Part shown: positions 1-4,596 of the stretch, piece after piece | Position numbering within the stretch: the first letter of the stretch is position 1 | Layout: the number at the start of each line of letters is the position of its first letter | Assembly: GCA_000432895.1 (NCBI GenBank) | Contig: FR889445.1 | Location: 6,873 to 12,030, forward strand | Source of the DNA: Firmicutes bacterium CAG:449 | GTDB taxonomy: Bacteria > Bacillota_I > Bacilli_A > RFN20 > CAG-449 | Reading direction: 5' to 3' | Length of the DNA stretch: 5,158 nt | Made by a program: the position numbers and the translations under genes | The notes under the pieces: model-generated | Told to the model about the DNA's origin: nothing | The model's input: only the letters and a program-made list of their open reading frames with translations | The model's database searches: none

Positions 1-689
1 ATTTTAATAGGAATAATTCTTTTTTGCCAAATACTACTCACAATGAGAATGGTGATTTAACACATAAAAAATGGCTAACATTAAGAGATGCTATCGGTAA
101 TTTGCCTCCACTTGATGCAATTGAGGGGAAAAATGATAGAACAGATTTCAACCAATTTCATAGAGTACCTATTATGGATCCTAAAAAATATGAATGGATA
201 AGGAACACTAAAGAAGGAGATACTGCTTTTAATAATCAATGTATTAATCCAAATTGCATGTATCAAGGAAATGCAAAGCATGGAACAAAGTATGTAGATG
301 GGATTAATAAGTTTAATACGGAAACTCCATTATATTGTGAAAAATGTGGCTCATTATTGCCAAGACCAAGTACTGTTGATAAGAAGACTGGAAAGTTGAG
401 AATTATGAAGGGGTTTACTAGTGCATATAAAAGAATGAATTGGGATATACCAGCTAGTACATTAACAATGAATTTTCCGTATGTTTCTTCGGATAATAAA
501 GTACATCCATCTCAAAATAGAACTCTTTCAATTTATGAGGCTATGGTACTGCAAACAATTAGTGAATATAACTTTTCATTTATTGAGGGTGATAAATATG
601 TTTCAGACAATCTTGTCATCGAGACAATAGGAGAAAGCGTTCCGCCTAGGTTAATAGATTTAATTGTTAGAAATATAAAGAATATATAA
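1..689 (+). CDS. Cytosine-C5 DNA methyltransferase, C-terminal part (5' end outside window)
   Basis: The frame is open from the left edge (first full codon at base 3, 228 residues visible, stop TAA). An in-frame TTG at 24 is internal, not the start. The visible part is the target-recognition region and end of an m5C methyltransferase, which would transfer a methyl group from SAM to C5 of cytosine in a specific site. It opens with TLRDAIGNLPPL, a stretch typical of the region after motif VIII. A probable zinc ribbon follows (CINPNC, then CEKC about 50 residues later). Then come a motif IX-like segment (R..WDIPASTLT), the HPSQNRTLSIYEAMVLQ block, and a motif X-like GESVPPRLIDLIV near the C-terminus (usual form GNSVPP, here E for N). 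The catalytic PCQ and ENV motifs lie outside the window, so activity cannot be judged. It converges on the endonuclease gene and is presumably its protective partner. Family assignment is firm; the target site is unknown. Confidence 0.93.
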   Translation, partial: FNRNNSFLPNTTHNENGDLTHKKWLTLRDAIGNLPPLDAIEGKNDRTDFNQFHRVPIMDPKKYEWIRNTKEGDTAFNNQCINPNCMYQGNAKHGTKYVDGINKFNTETPLYCEKCGSLLPRPSTVDKKTGKLRIMKGFTSAYKRMNWDIPASTLTMNFPYVSSDNKVHPSQNRTLSIYEAMVLQTISEYNFSFIEGDKYVSDNLVIETIGESVPPRLIDLIVRNIKNI

Positions 690-695
690 AAATTT

Positions 696-727
696 CCTAC
701 ACAATTATTTGCTTGTGTAGGCTTTTA
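696..727. terminator. Intrinsic terminator between convergent methyltransferase and endonuclease genes
   Basis: A perfect 9-bp stem (CCTACACAA at 696-704 with TTGTGTAGG at 713-721) closes an 8-nt loop. A short T-rich tail (CTTTTAG then T5) follows on the + strand. On the - strand the hairpin is followed by AAATTTTTATA. It lies 7 bp after the methyltransferase stop and 28 bp beyond the endonuclease stop, so one hairpin can serve both convergent genes. Confidence 0.8.
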
Positions 728-749
728 GTTTTTAATCATTTAAATTTTT

Positions 750-1532
750 TTATTGGATTTTTTCCCCAACCCATTTTTTATTGGATAATTTTTCTATATA
801 AGTTTCATCGTTTATGACTGTAATCCATCCTTCACACATTTTCTTTACACCAGCACTAGTCATTATTGAAACGCTTGTTGTTCTTCCACCACCTTCTTTA
901 GGTTGAACAATTGCACCCCAATCATCTATTATTAAATCGTTTCTATAGAATGCAGCTACAATTGTAGGAATGCTATCAATAAAATCCCATAAAACTCCAA
1001 TTAGATTATTTGTTGTTCTATGATGGGCTTTCCAATCAAATCCATTAATACTTTGAATTCTTTGTTCTCCAATAATAGGCTTTCTAAATTTTTCACTTTG
1101 AGAAGGAGTAGAACCACACGTTGCTTTAATTTCTAATCCACCATATTTATATGGACTAAATAACTCTTTAGAGTTGGGATATTTTTTTCCGTCTTTGACA
1201 ACATAAGTTGTAGCCAAATATTTTTGCTTATCTTCAGTATCATTCAATAATAAATCTGGATATCCATCTTGATGAAGATTTTTTACGACTTTGTGACTTG
1301 TAACATTATCAATTGAAGAAACTAAAACTTCACCAACAAATCCACTTAGATTTCGCATCCCTAGTATTTCAAAAATATTAATATCAAATTGTTTAGTTTG
1401 CTCATCTAATTGCTTTATTGCATTGTTAGCATATGTAATTGCATCTACAATCTCTTTTGAGGTGAGTATTTCTTTTCCGTTTAACAAAGTACCTGTTGAA
1501 TTAATTACATAGTTTTTATAGGTTGTTCCCAT
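750..1532 (-). CDS. Type II restriction endonuclease, PD-(D/E)XK superfamily (putative)
   Basis: This 260-residue protein has the layout of a PD-(D/E)XK nuclease. E68 lies in GFVGEV, D93 in DGYPDLLL, and E134/K136 in GGLEIKAT, so the metal-binding and catalytic set looks complete. The nuclease would cut double-stranded DNA at the site protected by the neighbouring methyltransferase. The start ATG is preceded by AAGGAG (1544-1549), 11 nt upstream and overlapping the last codons of the helix-turn-helix gene. The two are therefore probably one transcript with 8 bp between stop and start, and possibly translationally coupled. The gene is intact and ends in TAA. I do not recognise the subfamily or cutting site; an ApaLI-like enzyme is a weak guess that only a profile search could settle. 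The nuclease fold is inferred from motifs and context (convergent m5C methyltransferase), not from overall similarity I can verify. Confidence 0.82.
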   Translation of the reverse strand: MGTTYKNYVINSTGTLLNGKEILTSKEIVDAITYANNAIKQLDEQTKQFDINIFEILGMRNLSGFVGEVLVSSIDNVTSHKVVKNLHQDGYPDLLLNDTEDKQKYLATTYVVKDGKKYPNSKELFSPYKYGGLEIKATCGSTPSQSEKFRKPIIGEQRIQSINGFDWKAHHRTTNNLIGVLWDFIDSIPTIVAAFYRNDLIIDDWGAIVQPKEGGGRTTSVSIMTSAGVKKMCEGWITVINDETYIEKLSNKKWVGEKIQ

Positions 1533-1540
1533 AATTATTT

Positions 1541-1741
1541 TTACTCCTTAATATATTCCATAATGTCACAAAAATCACAATTTAATGCCTTACAAATCTT
1601 ACAAAGAACATCAGTTTGAATGTTTTGGCCTTTTACTAATTTAGAAATAGAAGCAGTACTAACACCTGATACAGCTATAAGATTCTTCTTATTCATTTTT
1701 TTATCAATTAGTAGTTTCCATAATTTTTTATAACTAACCAT
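1541..1741 (-). CDS. Small XRE/Cro-type HTH regulator, probable controller of the endonuclease
   Basis: This 66-residue protein is essentially a single helix-turn-helix domain. KKNLIAVSGVSTASISKLVKG (about residues 18-38) contains the turn and the recognition helix. Later hydrophobic helices (TDVLCKICKAL, CDIMEYI) close the five-helix bundle. It resembles the short HTH_26/YozG-like XRE proteins common in Bacillota. Start: the ATG at 1739-1741 has AGAGGTG (1746-1752) 4 nt upstream; length and the amphipathic N-terminus fit the family. It is transcribed towards, and lies 8 bp before, the endonuclease gene. This is the arrangement of C (controller) proteins, which delay nuclease expression until methylation is established. 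It could instead be a general repressor carried with the module. It has no ligand domain, so regulation would be by dimer binding to operators upstream (see palindromes at 1791-1806). Confidence 0.88.
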   Translation of the reverse strand: MVSYKKLWKLLIDKKMNKKNLIAVSGVSTASISKLVKGQNIQTDVLCKICKALNCDFCDIMEYIKE

Positions 1742-1785
1742 TTTGCACCTCTTTTTTTCTCAAATTTAATAAAAAATGACGTTTT

Positions 1786-1814
1786 ATTCTATTTTTTTAA
1801 AAAAATTCTCGAAA
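1786..1814 (-). promoter_or_regulatory. Candidate promoter of the HTH-endonuclease operon (weak -35, TAGAAT -10)
   Basis: Read on the - strand, TTTCGA (1809-1814) and TAGAAT (1786-1791) are 17 bp apart. This would place the transcript start about 40 nt before the HTH start codon. The -35 matches consensus at only three positions, as expected of a regulator-dependent promoter. The spacer is filled by the A/T palindrome, which could be a self-binding site. Confidence 0.35.
1791..1806. promoter_or_regulatory. 16-bp A/T palindrome, possible operator
   Basis: A perfect inverted repeat, A-T7-A7-T, lies within the putative -35/-10 spacer of the HTH gene. It could bind the HTH dimer or act as a rigid A-tract element. 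Base composition alone makes such palindromes fairly likely here, so the assignment is tentative. Confidence 0.3.
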
Positions 1815-1824
1815 ATGTATAAAT

Positions 1825-1833
1825 ATTGTATCA
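1825..1833 (-). promoter_or_regulatory. Extended -10 element, alternative upstream promoter for the HTH gene
   Basis: On the - strand TGATACAAT fits the extended -10 form TG-N-TAtAAT with one mismatch. A start near 1818 would give a leader of roughly 76 nt before the HTH ATG. There is no consensus -35; that area is occupied by the (AAT)6 repeat. Confidence 0.4.
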
Positions 1834-1840
1834 CAAAATT

Positions 1841-1858
1841 AATAATAATAATAATAAT
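1841..1858. repeat. (AAT)6 trinucleotide microsatellite
   Basis: Six uninterrupted AAT units lie just upstream of the extended -10 of the HTH operon. This is where the -35 or an upstream activator site would sit. Repeat-number changes would alter promoter geometry in 3-bp steps. It lies in the gap between two oppositely oriented transcription units and overlaps no gene. Confidence 0.85.
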
Positions 1859-1927
1859 ATGCGTTTGCAAAAAAAATATGAAAACTACTTACTTTTGACA
1901 GGACTTTAAAAGAAGCATGTGATAAAA

Positions 1928-2400
1928 ATGAAAAAAATAGTATTTTTAATAATACCTTTTTTCTATTTGGTTTCATGAGGTAGATTTACATCTGACTAAT
2001 CTACTGAGTCAGACCAATCTACGCCAAAAGAACCTAGTATTACACAACAAAGTGAGGCTGATGAATTTATGACTAAAAACTATCTATTAAATTGGTGATA
2101 CAACTATTGATGTATATTGATTAGATAATGCATCAATTACTACTTAAAAAACTAACTAAAGATTGATTAACTATAGAGATGCATATGTATAGTGATTACG
2201 AACAAGTAAGTTCTTTAGACACAACTTTTACATCATTTGATACTAGATTTACAAATTCACTAGGAGATATCTGTTTATATTCTTCAAATCAAATAGTATT
2301 ATTCTATGGTGATAATATTTGGAAATATACTAAATTAGTTCATATCAATAAACTTTTACTTGATTATATATTAAATAACATCTATAAAATGTTTCGGTAG
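1928..2400 (+). pseudogene. Decayed cyclophilin-like-fold lipoprotein gene
   Basis: The remnant starts with a lipoprotein-type signal (MKKIVFLIIPFFYLVS). The lipobox cysteine is replaced by TGA (1976-1978), directly followed by G. The hydrophilic linker (STESDQSTPKEPSITQQSEADEF) has a second stop at 1997-1999, where a duplicated copy of the SDQST unit reads SD-stop-ST. After a frameshift near 2088-2092 the domain continues as IGDTTIDVY-stop-LDNAS (TGA at 2118, where Trp is usual). A second frameshift near 2136-2145 leads to LKKLTKD-stop-LTIEMHMY (TGA at 2164, usual Gly). It then runs open to TAG at 2400 through SDYEQVSSLD, LGDICLYSSNQIVLFYG and WKYTKL. These blocks match what I know of cyclophilin-like-fold proteins of anaerobic Gram-positives, which were presumably secreted and membrane-anchored. 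A 73-codon open stretch from 2179 is only its surviving 3' part. A TTGACA at 1895-1900 may be the old -35, but no good -10 follows. Confidence 0.82.
1991..2028 (+). repeat. Imperfect direct repeat in lipoprotein linker
   Basis: TCTGACTAATCTACT (from 1991) is echoed by TCAGACCAATCTACG, both coding S-D-(Q/stop)-S-T. The second copy shows that the stop in the first arose from CAA to TAA. This is independent support for decay rather than a wrong frame. Confidence 0.7.
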
Positions 2401-2433
2401 TCTATCAGTTAATGCCTGCTGATAGACTTTTTT
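2399..2433 (+). terminator. Intrinsic terminator of the decayed lipoprotein gene
   Basis: A perfect 10-bp stem (AGTCTATCAG at 2399-2408 with CTGATAGACT at 2419-2428) with a 10-nt loop is followed by a T6 run (2428-2433). It overlaps the remnant's stop codon. It isolates the downstream RNA gene from upstream transcription, which argues that the RNA has its own promoter. Confidence 0.92.
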
Positions 2434-2442
2434 GTCACTATA

Positions 2443-2451
2443 TGGTAAAAT
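2443..2451 (+). promoter_or_regulatory. Extended -10 promoter for the structured RNA
   Basis: TGGTAAAAT fits the extended -10 form TG-N-TAaAAT and lies immediately after the upstream terminator. It predicts a start near 2458. No -35 stands at 17 bp; the upstream sequence is the terminator T-tract (TTGTCA at 2432-2437 is only 8 bp away). An extended -10 can work without a -35. The next candidate, TATACA at 2451-2456, is poorer. Confidence 0.5.
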
Positions 2452-2457
2452 ATACAC

Positions 2458-2607
2458 AAGTAAATGCATGTACTTCGTAGGTGCTTCCTAAGTATTCATG
2501 GAGCCGAGTTGAGCGTAGTGCCTTGGGCTCGTTAAAAGGAAGTGCACATTCGGTCACGGAATCAGTGATTGGTCTAGAGTTCTAATGCCACAAAGAACTC
2601 ATTTTTT
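2458..2607 (+). ncRNA. Candidate structured RNA upstream of the ASCH-DUF3800 operon
   Basis: No credible gene covers this stretch, yet bases 2461-2580 are 56/120 G+C (47%), far above their surroundings. Visible helices: (a) long-range AATG/TGTACTTC (2463-2466, 2469-2476) with GAAGTGCA and CATT (2539-2550), 12 pairs with a 2-nt bulge; (b) GAGCC (2501-2505) with GGCTC (2526-2530) inside it; (c) hairpin CGGTCAC (2551-2557) with GTGATTG (2565-2571), 7-nt loop, two G-U pairs; (d) the closing terminator-like hairpin 2577-2600 with T6. An extended -10 upstream predicts a transcript of about 150 nt. Candidate structured RNAs found ahead of DUF3800 genes (DUF3800 RNA motifs, comparative genomics) occupy the same context. 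Whether this is one of them I cannot tell without a covariance model. It may be a separate RNA partner of the proteins or a 5' leader that controls them. It matches no riboswitch, 6S, SRP or tmRNA signature I know. Confidence 0.65.
2577..2607 (+). terminator. Terminator-like hairpin at end of the structured RNA
   Basis: A 7-bp stem (GAGTTCT at 2577-2583 with AGAACTC at 2594-2600) with a 10-nt loop is followed by A and T6 (2602-2607). It is of moderate strength, so some polymerase could read through into the ASCH gene. That gene starts 23 nt later and shows no other promoter. It could end a discrete RNA or act as an attenuator. Confidence 0.7.
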
Positions 2608-2615
2608 AGTTAGAT

Positions 2616-2620
2616 GGAGA
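2616..2620 (+). promoter_or_regulatory. Ribosome binding site fixing the ASCH start
   Basis: GGAGA ends 9 nt before the ATG at 2630 (12 nt before the adjacent ATG at 2633). An upstream in-frame ATG at 2585 has no such site and lies in the loop of the terminator hairpin. The ATG at 2621 directly abuts GGAGA. The start is therefore 2630 or 2633. Confidence 0.7.
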
Positions 2621-2629
2621 ATGTTAGCT

Positions 2630-3034
2630 ATGATGTATGGGTTGATAATGTTAAGAGAATATTTAGATGAAATATTAGATGGTACAAAGGCTTATGATGC
2701 TCGTGCTTACAATACTAATAAACGTGGATTAATAGCTCTTGTTGATACAAGGAAATCTGCCATTATTGGTACAGTTGAACTCGTAGGAATTGAACCTATT
2801 ACAGCTGAAAAATATTGTAAATGGCATGCGACAGGTAAATGGGCAGGTATGCAATTTCAAGTAGAAGATATGAATGCTACATATTGGGCTTATTGTTTTA
2901 TTAATCCAAGAAGATTAGCTAAACCTATTAAAATAAAGAAAACTGGTAGAGTATGGACTAAGCTAGATGATTCAATAGAAAAAGGACTATACGATTTCGC
3001 TGCTAATAGTTTGCTTGGGGGAGAAAGAAAATGA
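2630..3034 (+). CDS. ASCH-domain protein
   Basis: At 134 residues this is close to a stand-alone ASCH domain (PUA-like beta-barrel, RNA-binding). The signature G-x-K-x4-R is present as GTKAYDAR (G18, K20, R25), in the context YLDEILDGTKAYDARAYNT. Strands IALVD and IIGTVELVGI follow, then WAYCFINPRRLAKPIKI, the usual closing Asn-Pro-aromatic/Arg segment. Some ASCH proteins act on RNA: a ribonuclease is described, and YqfB-type members hydrolyse N4-acetylcytidine using the motif Lys. The domain is firm; the activity here is inferred. The ATG at 2630 (or 2633) is chosen for its ribosome site and because domain homology begins at MYGLI. The longer frame from 2585 would add 15 residues drawn from the terminator hairpin. 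It follows the structured RNA by 23 nt and overlaps the DUF3800 gene by ATGA, a sign of translational coupling. An RNA-handling partner beside an RNA gene fits one system. Confidence 0.88.
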   Translation: MMYGLIMLREYLDEILDGTKAYDARAYNTNKRGLIALVDTRKSAIIGTVELVGIEPITAEKYCKWHATGKWAGMQFQVEDMNATYWAYCFINPRRLAKPIKIKKTGRVWTKLDDSIEKGLYDFAANSLLGGERK

Positions 3035-4559
3035 AAAAGGATGTTTATTTCTTTTATGACGAATCAGGACATAGTAGAAAAATTACTGCTAACACAATGA
3101 ATGATGATGATTTTAAATATGATTTTATTTCTGCAATTGTTGGCGTAGAAAAAGAATCATTTTCTACATTTAATAATGATTATATTGCTTTTGAAAATAA
3201 ATGGAGAACGGTTTTTAATACTAATGAAATAAAAAGTAATTTAATAAGAGCTAAAAAATATAAGTTTGGTTTATCATCATTTAAAAAGGACGATGTTGCT
3301 TTTTACTCGGATTTGCTTGATATCATTTTAAAAAAAATATATATTTACACTTTGGTATTTTTAATAAGGTAGAATATCTAATTAATCAAATGCTAATAAA
3401 AAGTAGTCTATTAGAAAAAATAGATTTTAATAGTGTAAGCTATTCAATGGCAAAATCATTATGTGTTTATCATCCAAAAGATGTTTTAAGTTCTATAGAA
3501 AGCAATATTAATGAGTTTTTACCTAAATATAGATCATTTTTAGAAAAACGTAGAAAACTAAACGTAAGAGATAATGGCGAAAGTGAAGAAAAGACTTTTA
3601 AATATTTAATTTCAATTATTGATTCTATTAATACAGATTTAAAGTTAGAATGGGATTATGTATTTTCATTTGATGGATTTAAAAAATATATATCAGAATT
3701 GGATTTAAATAATACTCAGTTGCTTATTGATAAAGAAGGGGTTGGAAACACAAAAAATGCAGCAATAAATGATGGCTTAGTTAACGTTGAAGAAGCAGAT
3801 TCATTAAAATCAACCGGAATAAGATGTGCAGATTTATTAGCTGGATTTTTAAGCAATATGATTGATGCTTGCGAAAAAGAAACTTCTTACGAGGAAAATG
3901 ATACAGCTAGAAATGAGAGTCTTTTACCAATTGAATGGTTTAAAAATTTATCAAATGAAACATTTAATTTATATAAAAAAGCATATAAAATTTTTATCGA
4001 TTTAAATAATTCATGGTATAAATATTATTGTTCTATATACGCTGATGGTTTTCTAATATTCCTATCTTTATTAACTCATATTGAAAATTATACTTCATAT
4101 GATGAATATAAAAAAGATTCATATGAGAATCATCAACAAAAAGTAAATACGATTTTATATTGGAAATTGAAAGAAAATCATGAAAAAATTAATGGGACTT
4201 ATAAAATAGAACCAATATCATCTAATAACAAAGATTATTTTTATAATTCAAAAGGAGCTAAATGTTATTTTGATTATAAAGAGCATTCTTTTTTAAATTT
4301 ACCTAATGATGGAGAAATAATTAAATATTTCGTGTTGTCTGTTGGATTCTTTCCTAAAAATAGCAATCCATTTGGACAACCTTGTATAACAATTAGTGAA
4401 AGAGGAAATCCAATTTGTTATTTATTGCCAATTGAATTTAGTGATTGGGTAATGTATCAGCAAACTAGTGCAGCAATTTTTTATAATAATATTTTTCCAT
4501 GCTTTGTAGTTATAAAAAATATTAACAATGAATTTCAACTTGAGATAGCTGATGATTAA
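3031..4559 (+). CDS. DUF3800 protein, split by a -1 frameshift at an A8 run
   Basis: Two overlapping frames make one protein. The first (3031-3372, 113 codons, TAG) holds the DUF3800 N-terminus with YDESG (D10-E11-S12-G13). The second continues without a stop from before 3336 to TAA at 4559 and holds the C-terminal hallmark GIRCADLLAGF (Asp 268 of the joined protein). Joining them by one -1 step at the A8 run (3330-3337) gives a 509-residue chain in which ILKK passes smoothly to NIYLHFGIFNKVEYL. DUF3800 is an RNase H-like fold family whose acidic residues suggest a metal-dependent nuclease; activity is mostly unproven. Both halves supply conserved acids, so the 113-residue product alone should be inactive. 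Residues of about 280-509 are an extension I do not recognise. GGGGAG (3018-3023) lies 7 nt before the ATG, which overlaps the ASCH stop. An internal ATG at 3390 has no evident ribosome site. It may be a mutant, a phase-variable gene or a programmed frameshift. Confidence 0.85.
3330..3337 (+). other. A8 homopolymer / slippery A AAA AAA site in the DUF3800 gene
   Basis: In the first frame the run is read TTA-AAA-AAA-ATA, i.e. a perfect X-XXY-YYZ heptamer A AAA AAA at 3330-3336. A -1 slip, or one extra A (A9), restores the full protein. I see no strong hairpin or upstream Shine-Dalgarno-like stimulator in the A/T-rich sequence around it. Homopolymer slippage by polymerase is thus as plausible as ribosomal frameshifting. 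Confidence 0.8.
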
Positions 4560-4596
4560 TTTATGATTTTAATGATGGTGAGGAGGATTAAATAAA

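Noticed and set aside
81..281. 66-residue open frame on the - strand
   Set aside because: It lies wholly inside the methyltransferase gene on the other strand and shows no domain or ribosome site.
1865..1923. Functional promoter around TTGACA (1895-1900)
   Set aside because: The -35 is perfect, but no acceptable -10 lies 16-18 bp away and the gene it would serve is dead.
1928..2170. Mycoplasma-like code with TGA as Trp
   Set aside because: Only one of the TGA codons falls at an expected Trp; others replace Cys and Gly. TGA also ends the ASCH gene at a normal ATGA overlap.
2179..2400. Independent 73-residue protein
   Set aside because: It is the 3' part of the decayed cyclophilin-like gene; homology continues upstream of the ATG across a stop (LKKLTKD-stop-LTIE), and there is no ribosome site.
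2542..2547. GTGCAC as a possible target of the local R-M system
   Set aside because: The site specificity of the endonuclease is not established, and a single palindrome within an RNA helix strand needs no such explanation.
2458..2607. T-box, SAM, c-di-GMP, glycine or other known riboswitch; integron attC; retron RNA
   Set aside because: None of the signature sequences is present, and no reverse transcriptase or integrase lies nearby.
2585..2629. Longer ASCH frame starting at ATG 2585
   Set aside because: It adds 15 residues encoded by the loop and arm of the terminator hairpin, has no ribosome site, and domain similarity begins only at about 2633.
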